The notes: generated by a model from the sequence alone, not told the origin. A stretch of 64,000 bases of DNA from Herbidospora solisilvae (GCF_009901565.1 NZ_WXEW01000008.1:124001-188000); one strand, 5' to 3'. Positions 54,058 to 62,323 are shown, counted from the first letter of the stretch. Numbers and translations are program-made.

Positions 54058-54561
54058 ATGGCCGTTCGGGTAGGCCTTTCGGGGGTGCTGGGGGCGCTGC
54101 TCCTGGCGGTGCTGCTGATCGACGACCGGATGCGGGGCTGGGAGGCGGTGCTGGCCTCCCACGTGGTCGCGCTGGTGGCGCGGACCGAGACGGCGGTCAA
54201 CTCGGTGATGGCGGTCATGTCGTTCAACGAGGAGACCGGTGACGCGGTCGGGTTGCGGATCTCGCCCGAGTGCACGTCCGGGTTCCTGATCGTGCCGCTG
54301 CTCGGGGTCACGATCCTCATCCTCTGGTTGTCGCGGCGGACGAGCGTCTGGCCGCTGGTCGCGCTGGCCGTCGCCGTCGTCATGCTGTTCGCGACCAACC
54401 AGGTGCGCATCCTCGCCCTCGTGGTGCTGATCAAGGGGCTGGGCTTCGACCCCGGCTACTACTGGGGGCACACCATGGTCGGCTCGGTGATCAGCGTGTT
54501 CGGCATCGGGGCGGCGCTGGTGGCGTACGTGCTGCTGACGATGCGGGGGGTGCGGCGCTGA
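54058..54561 (+). CDS. xrtP: Exosortase, XrtP type
   Basis: 167 residues, short for the family but complete. Five to six membrane helices carry the exosortase active-site trio: Cys72 in SPECTSGFLI, Arg117 in ATNQVRILALV and His138 in YYWGHTMVGSVISVFG. Exosortases are membrane transpeptidases that cut C-terminal sorting signals of surface proteins, as sortases do, and attach or release them during polysaccharide assembly. This small actinobacterial type is the one called exosortase P in annotation; I assign it by motif, not by search. It is followed in an overlapping stop-start (TGATG) by a GT2 gene. A run of G residues precedes ATG 54058. Confidence 0.85.
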   Translation: MAVRVGLSGVLGALLLAVLLIDDRMRGWEAVLASHVVALVARTETAVNSVMAVMSFNEETGDAVGLRISPECTSGFLIVPLLGVTILILWLSRRTSVWPLVALAVAVVMLFATNQVRILALVVLIKGLGFDPGYYWGHTMVGSVISVFGIGAALVAYVLLTMRGVRR

Positions 54562-55928
54562 TGGGCTACCTGCTCGGGCTGACCCAGGCGTTCGCGCTGT
54601 TCCTCAGCGTCACCTTCCTCACCTACGTCCTGACGATCGTCCGGCCCTATCTGCGGCAGCGGCCCGACCCGGCGGGCAACCCGGCCGCGTTCGAGTGGCA
54701 CCTGTTCATCCCGTGCCGCGACGAGGCCGCCGTCATCGGGCCGACCCTCACCTACCTGCGCGAACGGTTCTCCCACGTCAACGTGTGGGTGGTGGACGAC
54801 GCCTCCGACGACGACACGGCCCGCATCGTCGAGGAGATCGCCCGGGACGACGCCCGGATCCACCTCGTGTCGCGAAAGCGCCCGGAGGCACGGACCGGGA
54901 AGGGCGACGCCCTGAACGCCGCCTACCACGCGCTCGACGACTTCCTCCCGCCGGACGCCGACCGCACCCGGCACGTGGTCTGCGTGCTGGACGCCGACGG
55001 GCGGCCCGCCCCGAACATGCTGAGCGTGTGCGCGGGCGAGAAGTTGTTCGCCGACCCGGCGATCGGGGCCGTCCAGATCGACGTGTGGATGATCAACCGT
55101 GACGACAGGAACCCGTGCCCGGAGCGCGGCCGGTTCCGGAACGCGTTCGGGCGGCTGCTGGTCCGGATGCAGGACCTGGAGTTCCGCGGCCCGATCTCGG
55201 CCATCCAGCTCGGCCGGCGGCGCAGCGGAACGGTCGCGATGGGCGGCAACGGCCAGCTCACGCGGCTGAGCGCGCTCGACAAGGTGGCCGGTGCGGGAAG
55301 ACGACCGTGGGGCGGCTCACTGCTGGAGGACTTCGAGCTCGGCGTGCAGCTCCTGCTGGCGGGGGAGCGCAACGAGTACACCCCCGACACATGGGTCGAG
55401 CAGGAGGGCCTCTGGTCGTTCCGGCGGCTCATCACCCAGCGCACCCGCTGGGGGCAGGGCACCATGCAGTGCGCCAAGTACCTGCCGCGGATCTGGCGGT
55501 CGGCCCGGTTCAGCAGCCTCGGCGCGCTCGAAGTGCTCTACTACCTGGCGCAGCCGTGGATGCAGCTCCTCGGCACGCTCGTCTACCCGATCCCGATGAT
55601 CTATCTGGCCGGCCGCGTGATCGCCGACCCGGCCAGGATGACGTGGTGGCTGGCCGAGGGCGGCTGGATCCTTTTCGCCATCTACGGCACGTTCGGCATT
55701 CTGCCGTTCCTCATCTGGGGGCCGCTCTATTGGTGGCGCTGCGAACCCCGGGTGGGGCTGGGCAAAAGCCTGCTCTATGGGATCGCGTACGCGATCTACG
55801 TTTACAACTTCTATCTCACGTCCTGGCGCGCGTTCTGGCGGATCACTCGCGGCCGGAGTGGCTGGGCGAAAACCCGGAGAAACGCCGAGACCCATGTCGC
55901 GGGCACACCGGTGGCCCGGGAAATGTGA
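54561..55928 (+). CDS. GT2-family membrane glycosyltransferase
   Basis: 455 residues, ATG 54561 overlapping the exosortase stop by one base. N-terminal membrane helix, then a GT-A domain with VWVVDDASDDDTARI, the metal-binding CVLDADGRPAPN, acceptor-site SLLEDFELGVQLLL and QRTRWGQG (the QxxRW signature of processive synthases), then four C-terminal membrane helices. It resembles polysaccharide synthases that polymerise or transfer sugars at the membrane. Translational coupling to the exosortase implies a shared pathway, likely modification of the anchored protein or of the polymer it is joined to. Confidence 0.9.
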   Translation: MGYLLGLTQAFALFLSVTFLTYVLTIVRPYLRQRPDPAGNPAAFEWHLFIPCRDEAAVIGPTLTYLRERFSHVNVWVVDDASDDDTARIVEEIARDDARIHLVSRKRPEARTGKGDALNAAYHALDDFLPPDADRTRHVVCVLDADGRPAPNMLSVCAGEKLFADPAIGAVQIDVWMINRDDRNPCPERGRFRNAFGRLLVRMQDLEFRGPISAIQLGRRRSGTVAMGGNGQLTRLSALDKVAGAGRRPWGGSLLEDFELGVQLLLAGERNEYTPDTWVEQEGLWSFRRLITQRTRWGQGTMQCAKYLPRIWRSARFSSLGALEVLYYLAQPWMQLLGTLVYPIPMIYLAGRVIADPARMTWWLAEGGWILFAIYGTFGILPFLIWGPLYWWRCEPRVGLGKSLLYGIAYAIYVYNFYLTSWRAFWRITRGRSGWAKTRRNAETHVAGTPVAREM

Positions 55929-55943
55929 ATCCCGGGCCATTTC
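55912..55943. terminator. Bidirectional terminator between GT2 and microprotein genes
   Basis: TGGCCCGGGA-N8-TCCCGGGCCA (55912-55921 and 55930-55939), perfect 10-bp stem, followed by TTT. It spans the GT2 stop codon and ends 6 bp before the microprotein stop on the other strand. Confidence 0.8.
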
Positions 55944-55948
55944 GGCGG

Positions 55949-56104
55949 CTATCGCACCTTGTGCATTCTGAACAACAAAGCGCCGCCCACGATCAGGACG
56001 GCCGCCAGCGCGATCAGCACGGCCAAGGGAATTCCGGTGAACGGCAGAACGGCCAACGGGACGCCGGTCTGCCAGCGGGGGCCGTGCCCCCAGGATCCGT
56101 ACAC
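55949..56104 (-). CDS. 51-residue LPFTG sorting-signal microprotein
   Basis: GTG 56104 with TGAGGTG 5-8 bp upstream; that ribosome site overlaps the stop codon of the epimerase gene, only 9 bp away and in the same frame. The whole peptide is a cell-wall-anchor signal: a short polar N-terminus (YGSWGHGPRWQTG), LPFTG at residues 20-24, one membrane helix (about 27-45) and a basic tail RMHKVR. It has no signal peptide and no upstream domain. LPxTG motifs are normally sortase targets; here the neighbour is an exosortase. It may be a decoy, a minimal anchored peptide or an assembly factor. Too short for usual gene calling. Confidence 0.75.
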   Translation of the reverse strand: MYGSWGHGPRWQTGVPLAVLPFTGIPLAVLIALAAVLIVGGALLFRMHKVR

Positions 56105-56113
56105 GATGACACC

Positions 56114-57193
56114 TCAGTTCTCGGAGTGGATGAGTTCGGCGCACGCCCTGGCCACGCGGGCGGCGGCGTGGCCGTCGCCGTAGCGGCAGGGGGCGACGTG
56201 CCTGACCCGGCCGGCCACGGCCGACTGGAGGAACAGGCCGGCGGTCTTGGTGACCAGTTCTTCGTCGGTGCCGACCAGGTGGGCACCGCCGTCGTCGAGG
56301 GCCTCGACGCGTTCGGTGGAGTCGCGCATGACCAGCACCGGCAGGCCGAGCGCGGCGGCCTCCTCCTGGACGCCGCCCGAGTCGGTGATCGCCAGCGCGC
56401 TGACGGCCAGCAACCGGGCGAACTCCCTGTAGGGCATCGGCGGCACGCACCGGATGTTGGCCCGGGGCCGCACCACCTGGTCGAACACCTGGCGTACCGC
56501 CGGGTTGAGATGGGTGGCGACGACGAAGTCGACGCCGGGATGGCCGGCGGCGAGCCGGTCGGCGACGCGGGCGACGCGCCGCATGGGCTCGCCCCACGAC
56601 TCGCGCCGGTGCGCGGTGATCACCACCACCGGCCGGTCCCGGGGCGTGGGCCGGTCGGCCAGCACGGCGGCCAGCGCGTCGATCACCGTGTTCCCCGTGA
56701 CCAGCACCCGATCGGCCGGGATGCGCTCGGCGAGCAGGTTCGCGCGGGCCGAGGCGGTCGGCGCGAGGTGGAGGTCGGCCAGCGGCGCGATCAGCCGCCG
56801 GTTCGCCTCCTCGGGGAACGGGGTGAGGCGGTGGCTGCGCAGCCCCGCCTCCACGTGGGCGACCGGGATGCGCCGCAGGTAGGCGGCCAGCGCGCCGCCG
56901 AACGCCGACGTCGTGTCTCCCTGGACGACCACGAGATCAGGTCTGAGCCGCCCGAACACCTCGTCGAGCCCGAGCACGACCTCGGCGGTCAGCACGGGCA
57001 GCGTGGCCGCATCGCGGCGCAGCTCGTGGGACACCGCGGCCTCGAACAGCGCGAGCACCTCGCCCACCACCGCGCCGTCGTGCTGCCCGGTGTGCACGAC
57101 GTCGACCCCGGCGAAGGCCCGCAGCTCCCGGATGACCGGCCCGAGCTTGATCGCCTCGGGCCGGGTGCCGACGACCACGCAGACCCGGCTCAC
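56114..57193 (-). CDS. wecB: UDP-N-acetylglucosamine 2-epimerase (non-hydrolysing)
   Basis: 359 residues from GTG 57193, overlapping the response-regulator stop (GTGA). Family motifs in order: VVVGTRPEAIKLGPVI, TGQHDGAVV, VVQGDTTSAFGGALAAYL, VAHVEAGLRSHRLTPFPEEANRRLI, ITAHRRESWGEP, ITDSGGVQEEAAALGLPVLVMRDSTER. It interconverts UDP-GlcNAc and UDP-ManNAc, a precursor for teichoic-acid linkage units and other surface polymers. The 51-residue LPFTG gene follows 9 bp downstream, apparently in the same operon. Confidence 0.95.
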   Translation of the reverse strand: MSRVCVVVGTRPEAIKLGPVIRELRAFAGVDVVHTGQHDGAVVGEVLALFEAAVSHELRRDAATLPVLTAEVVLGLDEVFGRLRPDLVVVQGDTTSAFGGALAAYLRRIPVAHVEAGLRSHRLTPFPEEANRRLIAPLADLHLAPTASARANLLAERIPADRVLVTGNTVIDALAAVLADRPTPRDRPVVVITAHRRESWGEPMRRVARVADRLAAGHPGVDFVVATHLNPAVRQVFDQVVRPRANIRCVPPMPYREFARLLAVSALAITDSGGVQEEAAALGLPVLVMRDSTERVEALDDGGAHLVGTDEELVTKTAGLFLQSAVAGRVRHVAPCRYGDGHAAARVARACAELIHSEN

Positions 57194-57849
57194 CAGCCGC
57201 TCCCGGTGCGCGCGTCGCCGAGCACGACCGCGATGGCGTGGGCCCGGTCGCGTGCGCCGATCTTGCGCAGGATCGACTTGACGTGGGTCTTCACGGTCTC
57301 GTGGGCGATGCAGAGCCGCCCGGCGATGGCCCGGTTGTCGAGGCCCAGGATGATCTCCTCCAGCACTTCGTGCTCGCGCGGGCTGAGGCCGAACCGGGTG
57401 CGGTGGCCCCCGCGCCCGGCGGCCGACCGCCCGAGCCGGTCGTCGACGATGACCTGGCCCTCGGCCACCCGCTCCAGGTGGAACAGCAGGTCCTCCAGCG
57501 GCGAGGACTTCAGCAGGTACGCGTGCGCCCCCGCGTCGAGCGCCGCGCGCGCCAGGTTCACGTCGTCGACCGAGGTGAGCACCACCGGCATCACGCCGGG
57601 ATGCTCCAGGCCGATCCAGCGGCACAGTTCCAGGCCGCAGTCGTCGCCGATCCGCGTCTCGCAGATCACGATTTCCGGCATAAGCCGAGAAATTATTCGG
57701 CGGCCTTCCGCCCCGGTCATTGCGGAAGCGGCGACCGTGAATGCGGGGGCCTGCCGGAGAAACGCACGCAATGCGAGATGCGCGAGCGGACCTTCGTCGA
57801 CGACGACGATCTGGCACGTTTCCCGGCGGACGGCTCCGCGTGTCCCCAT
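57190..57849 (-). CDS. NarL/LuxR-type response regulator with Glu in place of phospho-Asp
   Basis: 219 residues from ATG 57849. Receiver domain: acidic pair in IVVVDEG, then PEIVICETRIGDDCGLEL where the phospho-acceptor Asp is Glu64; the downstream switch residues are normal (VVLTSVDD, YLLKSSP). LuxR HTH: FGLSPREHEVLEEIILGLDNRAIAGRLCIAHETVKTHVKSILRKIGARDRAHAI. No sensor kinase is adjacent. Glu at this position often mimics phosphorylation, so the protein may be constitutively active or respond to another signal. It starts the epimerase-microprotein operon and faces the surface protein gene at 58019. Confidence 0.92.
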   Translation of the reverse strand: MGTRGAVRRETCQIVVVDEGPLAHLALRAFLRQAPAFTVAASAMTGAEGRRIISRLMPEIVICETRIGDDCGLELCRWIGLEHPGVMPVVLTSVDDVNLARAALDAGAHAYLLKSSPLEDLLFHLERVAEGQVIVDDRLGRSAAGRGGHRTRFGLSPREHEVLEEIILGLDNRAIAGRLCIAHETVKTHVKSILRKIGARDRAHAIAVVLGDARTGSGW

Positions 57850-58018
57850 TTCGGCTCCTGTTCTTCGACGCTCAATGTAACGAGCGAATCGAGCCGGGCG
57901 CGGGCCACAACACTCACTCTCTGGAGTGAACTGACAGGTCCCTTACCGTTTCACCCTCGGCCCACGAATAACTTGGAGCGTCACCGACTTATACAAGAAG
58001 CCCGCGGAGGGCCCGCAC

Positions 58019-58735
58019 ATGTTTCTCGGACGTACTTTCGCCGTTTCCCTGGCGGCGCTCACGGCGCTGCTCGCGGGGACGACGAGCACCGCCCACGCGA
58101 GCGACGACACGGTCAACGCCTACGGCGCCTCGATCACCCTGCCGCTGGGGCTCAGGTTCCGCCCCGCGCCGGAGGCCGAAGCCGGCAACCCGGCCGCGGA
58201 GGTCGCCTCGATCAACGTCGGCACCGTGTCGACCGGCGCGGTGGCGGTGGAGGTCGAGCGGAAGACCGCCGTCGGGACCGAGTCGGCGCGGGCGTCGGTC
58301 GACGGCCTGAACGCGGCCCTGCTGGGCGTCGGTTTCACCGCGGGCTCCGTCCGGGCGGAGTGCACCGCGGTCGCCGGTCAGCCCACGACGGGCTCGACGA
58401 CGCTGGCCGACGCGCGGGTGCTCGGCACCACCCTGGACAGTAGCCCCGCGGCGGGCACCACGTTCCTGTTCCCGCCGCTGCTGCCGCTCGTCGAGGTCCG
58501 CCTCAACGAGCAGATCCCCAACGCCGACGGCAGCCTGACCGTCCACGGCATGCGCGTGCGCGCGTTGTCGGGTGACGGCGACGTCATCCTGAGCTCGGCG
58601 ACCTGCGGCCCGGCCACCCTCGACGCGCCGAGCGACGCGCCGCTGGCCTCCGGCGCCGGCCTCTATATGGCCCTGGGCCTGGCCGCCGCCGGTGGCGGCG
58701 CGATGCTGCTGCGCCGCCGCCGTCGGTTCGGCTGA
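58019..58735 (+). CDS. Choice-of-anchor P-like surface protein with C-terminal sorting signal
   Basis: 238 residues from ATG 58019 with GGAGG upstream. Signal peptide cut near AHAS; a beta-rich body (VNAYGASITLPLGLRFRP, VSTGAVAVEVER, GSLTVHGMRV) with two cysteines (ECTAV, ATCGP); and a C-terminal tripartite anchor: polar SDAPLASG, membrane helix LYMALGLAAAGGGAMLL, then RRRRRFG. The body matches the actinobacterial choice-of-anchor P family, whose members use different C-terminal anchors. It has no LPxTG before the helix, so it is a candidate substrate of the exosortase at 54058. This link is inference from neighbourhood and tail shape. Confidence 0.8.
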   Translation: MFLGRTFAVSLAALTALLAGTTSTAHASDDTVNAYGASITLPLGLRFRPAPEAEAGNPAAEVASINVGTVSTGAVAVEVERKTAVGTESARASVDGLNAALLGVGFTAGSVRAECTAVAGQPTTGSTTLADARVLGTTLDSSPAAGTTFLFPPLLPLVEVRLNEQIPNADGSLTVHGMRVRALSGDGDVILSSATCGPATLDAPSDAPLASGAGLYMALGLAAAGGGAMLLRRRRRFG

Positions 58736-58739
58736 TCGA

Positions 58740-58766
58740 AGGGCGCCCCGGCGGGAGCGCCCTGTT
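58740..58766. terminator. Bidirectional hairpin between surface-protein and GT39 genes
   Basis: AGGGCGC (58740-58746) pairs with GCGCCCT (58757-58763); inner CC/GG pairs shorten the loop; GTTT follows. It fills the 31-bp gap between stops at 58735 and 58767. Confidence 0.65.
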
Positions 58767-60074
58767 TCATTTCGGCACGTAGAGGGCGAACCAGGAGTAG
58801 CCGAAGTCCTTGTAGTAGCGGGCCCGGTAGTGTCTCTGCAGGTTCAGATAACCCGGGTCGGTCTCCACGAAGGCGCTGTTCTGGTGTTTCCGCCCGCCGG
58901 ACACCACCCACACCCGCTCGGCCTCTCCGGTCAGTTTGATCAGTTTCTGGTACGGCTCCGCGTACACCCCGACGAACCACTCATAGGTGGGATCGACGTA
59001 CAGCACCCGATCGCCCGGCCGCACCCGTTCGGACAGCGCGGCGGCCATCGACCGCAGGTCGTCGGGCCGGTGGTCGGGTGCCCGGAGCCACAGGTGCTTG
59101 GGCACCGTCAGCGCGACGAGCAGCGCCAGCGCGACCCACGCCAGCGGCCTCGGCCGCAGCCGGTCGAGCCCCGCCCCGGCCAGCAGGGCCAGCCCGGGGA
59201 GGGCGAACAGCACGTAGCGGGGGCTGTAGATCGGGTAGACCAGCGAGACCAGCATCGACAACGGGATCAGCAGCGCCCACGCCCCGGCCACCCGGCCCAG
59301 CGCGCCCCGCGCCCCGAAGGCGGCCAGCCCCAGCAGCGGGATGATCGCCCACCTGCTGCCCATGACCTCCTGGGCCAGCGTCGGCAGGGCCGCCCACGTG
59401 GGCGCATGCAGCCAGCCGAGCTGCACGCCCCGCTGCCCCGCCGCCAGCGCCGCCAGGGGCGCCAGCCCCGCCGCCGCGATGAGCATGGCGCGCAGGAAAC
59501 GCCGCCGGTCGGGCGCGACGAACACGTGCGCCACCACCAGCAGCAACCCGTAGACGTGCGACCACCCCAGCAGCACGATCACGACCGCGTAGAGCACCTG
59601 GTTGCGCCGGGTCACCAGCAACCAGGTCGCCAGCACCGCCAGCGCGGTCACGATCGCGTACGACCGGACCTCCTGCGCGTACCGCGTCACCATCGGCAGC
59701 GCCGCGAAGACCAGGCCGGCCAGCAGGCCCGCGCGGGCGGAGGCCAGGTGGCGTCCGATCGCGGCGACGCCGTAGGCCGCGGCGGCCGTCGCGAGCACCG
59801 AGGGCAGCCGGAGCGCCGGCTCCGACGTGGAGATCCACGCCACCGGCCGCAGCAGCAGGTAGTAGAGGGCGTGCACCCGGTCCATGTGGCCGAGCAGGTC
59901 CCACAACTCGCCGATCGGCCGGGAGGCGGCCAGGGCGGAGACCGATTCGTCCCGCCAGAACGACGGCACCCAGACGTTCCACAACCCGACGGCAAGCGCG
60001 ACGGCGGCGGCCGTAAGTTCGGCGCGGCGCCTGGTCAGCGGCGCGACGGGCGTTTCGGTCAGGGTTATGGCCAT
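58767..60074 (-). CDS. GT39-family membrane glycosyltransferase
   Basis: 435 residues from ATG 60074. About ten to twelve membrane helices. The first outer loop has the acidic catalytic motif WRDESVSALAASRPI, then HALYYLLLRPVAW and EPALRLPSVLATAAAAYGVAAIGRHL, the layout of ArnT/PMT-type GT-C enzymes (GT39-like), which use polyprenyl-phosphate sugars outside the membrane. A C-terminal soluble part starts near PDHRPDDLRSMAAALSERV. It may glycosylate the neighbouring surface protein or a polymer. Confidence 0.87.
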   Translation of the reverse strand: MAITLTETPVAPLTRRRAELTAAAVALAVGLWNVWVPSFWRDESVSALAASRPIGELWDLLGHMDRVHALYYLLLRPVAWISTSEPALRLPSVLATAAAAYGVAAIGRHLASARAGLLAGLVFAALPMVTRYAQEVRSYAIVTALAVLATWLLVTRRNQVLYAVVIVLLGWSHVYGLLLVVAHVFVAPDRRRFLRAMLIAAAGLAPLAALAAGQRGVQLGWLHAPTWAALPTLAQEVMGSRWAIIPLLGLAAFGARGALGRVAGAWALLIPLSMLVSLVYPIYSPRYVLFALPGLALLAGAGLDRLRPRPLAWVALALLVALTVPKHLWLRAPDHRPDDLRSMAAALSERVRPGDRVLYVDPTYEWFVGVYAEPYQKLIKLTGEAERVWVVSGGRKHQNSAFVETDPGYLNLQRHYRARYYKDFGYSWFALYVPK

Positions 60075-60092
60075 GGCGCCAATTCATACCAC

Positions 60093-60138
60093 TTGACCGG
60101 AATCATGTTATGAACGTACGTTCATGAACATGCGTTCA
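60093..60138 (+). promoter_or_regulatory. Promoter and double TetR-type palindrome over the methyltransferase start
   Basis: ATGAACGTACGTTCAT (60110-60125) is a perfect 16-bp palindrome; TGAAC-ATGC-GTTCA follows directly at 60125-60138, centres 14 bp apart. TTGACC at 60093-60098 and TACGTT at 60117-60122 (18-bp spacer) make a promoter whose start would fall at about 60129-60130. A repressor bound here would cover the -10 and the start codon. The TetR protein of the same operon is the likely binder. Confidence 0.7.
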
Positions 60139-60909
60139 TACATCGTGAACACCCACCAGGCCGAGGCCTGGAACGGCTACGAGGGCGCCCACTGGGCCGC
60201 CCACCACGACCGCTACAACGCCGTCAACGACGCCTTCAACCCGTTCCTCCTCGGCGCAGTCCGGCCGGGCGACCGCGTCCTCGACATCGGATGCGGCACC
60301 GGGCGTACCACCCGGCTGGCCGCGCGCACGGCGGCCTCCGCCACGGGGATCGACCTGTCGGGGCCGATGCTCGCCACCGCCCGCGAGCTCACGGGCGGGG
60401 GAGGCGTCACCTTCGTCCAGGGCGACGCGCAGGTCCACCCGTTCCCCGATTCGTCGTTCGACCTGGCCCTCAGTAGATTCGGGATCATGTTCTTCGGCGA
60501 TCCGGTCGCCGCCTTCGCCAACATCGGCCGGGCCCTCGCGCCGGGCGGGCGGCTCACGTTCCTGTCGATGCGCGGCTACGGCGACCTGGCCCAGGTCGTC
60601 TCGGCCCTCGGCCTGCCCGCGCCCGAGCCGGGCACCGGCCCCCTCGCGCTGGGCGACGCCGAGACGGCGGGCCGCGTCCTCACCGAAGCCGGCTTCGCCG
60701 ACGTCGTCGCCCGCCCGGTCGACGCGCCGCAGAACTGGGGCGCCGACGCCGCCGACGCGGCGGCGTTCCTGGGGGCCTGGGGGCCGATCCGGCACCAGGC
60801 CGGAGACGGCGCGGCCGGGAGGCTGCTCCCGGCGCTGCGTGCCTTCGAGACCCCCGACGGCGTGCTGCTCAACGGCGAGGCGCTGCTGGTCGGCGCGGTG
60901 CGGCCGTGA
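60130..60909 (+). CDS. Class I SAM-dependent methyltransferase
   Basis: 259 residues from ATG 60130. No ribosome site is present; the promoter puts transcription start at this ATG, so the message may be leaderless. GTG 60145 or ATG 60124 are alternatives. SAM fold: VLDIGCGTGRTTRLAA, GIDLSGPMLATAR, VQGDAQVHPFPDSSFDLALSRFGIMFF, LAPGGRLTFLSMRG. The substrate is unknown. The TetR gene overlaps its stop (TGATG), forming a two-gene operon with its own operator. Confidence 0.9.
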   Translation: MRSYIVNTHQAEAWNGYEGAHWAAHHDRYNAVNDAFNPFLLGAVRPGDRVLDIGCGTGRTTRLAARTAASATGIDLSGPMLATARELTGGGGVTFVQGDAQVHPFPDSSFDLALSRFGIMFFGDPVAAFANIGRALAPGGRLTFLSMRGYGDLAQVVSALGLPAPEPGTGPLALGDAETAGRVLTEAGFADVVARPVDAPQNWGADAADAAAFLGAWGPIRHQAGDGAAGRLLPALRAFETPDGVLLNGEALLVGAVRP

Positions 60910-61502
60910 TGGCGCCGCGCCGGGCGCGGGCCGTCGAGGCCGGGGTGGACCTGCGCGACCACCTGATCGGCGCCGCCGCACGGCTCATCGCCCGGCGCGG
61001 CACCGGCGGCCTGACCGTGCGCGAGATCGCCCGGGAGGCCGAGGTGGCCACCGGGGTGCTCTACAACCACTTCGCCGACAAGGAGGAGCTGCTCGCCCTC
61101 GGCCTCCACGGTCACGTGCGGGCCGCCGAAGCGGATCTGCCGCCGTTGCCCGCCGACGACGAGGAGGTGGGACGGGCGCTGCTGGCGTACACGAGAAGGG
61201 CCCTCGACCTGCACCTGGCCATCGTTCCCGCGTTCGCGAACCTGGCGCCCGAGGTGCTCGAACGGTTCACCGCGCTCGGCAACCCCGCCGCCGGCGGGCA
61301 GGGGCTGCGCGACCAGCTCGCCGCCTTCCTGCGGCGGCGGCAGGAGGCGGGGGACGTCGCGGCCGGCGCGCCGGTCGAGGCCGTCGCGACGATGATCATC
61401 GGGGCCTGTCACGAGGTCACCCTGCGCGCCCCGGCGGTGGTGCCCGAGGGGTTCGCCGACGACCTGGTCACCATCGTCCTCGGTGGGATCCAGGTGCGGT
61501 GA
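60909..61502 (+). CDS. TetR/AcrR regulator
   Basis: 197 residues from ATG 60909, overlapping the methyltransferase stop by one base; a GTG 3 bp earlier is possible. HTH: LIGAAARLIARRGTGGLTVREIAREAEVATGVLYNHFADKEELLALGL. The C-terminal ligand domain has no recognisable specificity. It likely represses the operon through the palindromes at 60110-60138. Its stop overlaps the GTG of the partner-switching gene (GTGA). Confidence 0.9.
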   Translation: MAPRRARAVEAGVDLRDHLIGAAARLIARRGTGGLTVREIAREAEVATGVLYNHFADKEELLALGLHGHVRAAEADLPPLPADDEEVGRALLAYTRRALDLHLAIVPAFANLAPEVLERFTALGNPAAGGQGLRDQLAAFLRRRQEAGDVAAGAPVEAVATMIIGACHEVTLRAPAVVPEGFADDLVTIVLGGIQVR

Positions 61503-62323
61503 CGAAGCCCGCGATACAGTCGTGTAATGGTGCGAAGCTCGTTGGGGTGCCCGTGAACCTGCCCGGGGCCTGGCCGATCACCGACGACGTCGGGTCGATG
61601 CGTGACCGCATCGACGCGTTCGCCTCGGGTGCCGGGCTCACCGGAGCCCGCCTCCATGACCTCGTGTTCGCGGCCAACGAGGCGGTCGTCAACGTGCTCG
61701 AACACGGCGACGGCCTCGGCACCGTCCGGATCTGGCTGGAAGACGGCCAGGTCGTCGTGGAGGTGACCGACCGGGCCGGTCGGCTCACCCCCGCCCATCT
61801 CAGCCCTGCCCGGCCCTCGCTCGACGGCCGCCGCGGCTTCGGCCTGTGGCTCATGAGCGAGGTCTGCGACCAGCTGACGATCGAGCAGGGCGACGGCGGC
61901 TCCCGGGTGGAGATGCGCATGAACGTCGACGACGACGACTCGATCAAGCCCCGTGGCACGCAGCAGCGCCTGGGTGTGGCCGTGACGCGACTGGCGGCGG
62001 GGCCGCTGGTGACGGTCTCCGGCGACCTCGACGTCACCACCTCGCCGCAACTGCACGCCGTGGTCACCGACCTGCTGACCTCGGGCGACACCCACATCGC
62101 GGCCGACCTGTCGGAGCTCTCGTTCTGCGACTCCAGCGGGCTGCGGGTGCTGCTCGTCTCGACGGTCGCGGCCCGGGAGATGGGCGGGCTGATGGTCCTG
62201 GCCGGCGTGACCGGCCCGCTCGACCGGCTGCTCCGGCTGACCGGAAGCCTCACCGTGCTCGCCGTCCGCGACAACGCTGAGGAGGCGTTGAAACTCCTCT
62301 CCGAGCACCGGGCCGGTTCATGA
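61499..62323 (+). CDS. Fused RsbW-like kinase and STAS anti-sigma antagonist
   Basis: 274 residues from GTG 61499 (overlap with TetR stop); GTG 61553 is a possible later start. N-terminal GHKL domain: [18 protein letters not shown] (N-box), [12 protein letters not shown] (G1), [15 protein letters not shown] (G2). After a short linker a full STAS domain follows: [20 protein letters not shown] and the phosphorylation loop [13 protein letters not shown] with both serines present. The kinase and its usual antagonist are thus in one chain. The next gene, starting in its stop, encodes the matching SpoIIE/RsbU-type phosphatase. Confidence 0.9.
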   Translation: MTKPAIQSCNGAKLVGVPVNLPGAWPITDDVGSMRDRIDAFASGAGLTGARLHDLVFAANEAVVNVLEHGDGLGTVRIWLEDGQVVVEVTDRAGRLTPAHLSPARPSLDGRRGFGLWLMSEVCDQLTIEQGDGGSRVEMRMNVDDDDSIKPRGTQQRLGVAVTRLAAGPLVTVSGDLDVTTSPQLHAVVTDLLTSGDTHIAADLSELSFCDSSGLRVLLVSTVAAREMGGLMVLAGVTGPLDRLLRLTGSLTVLAVRDNAEEALKLLSEHRAGS

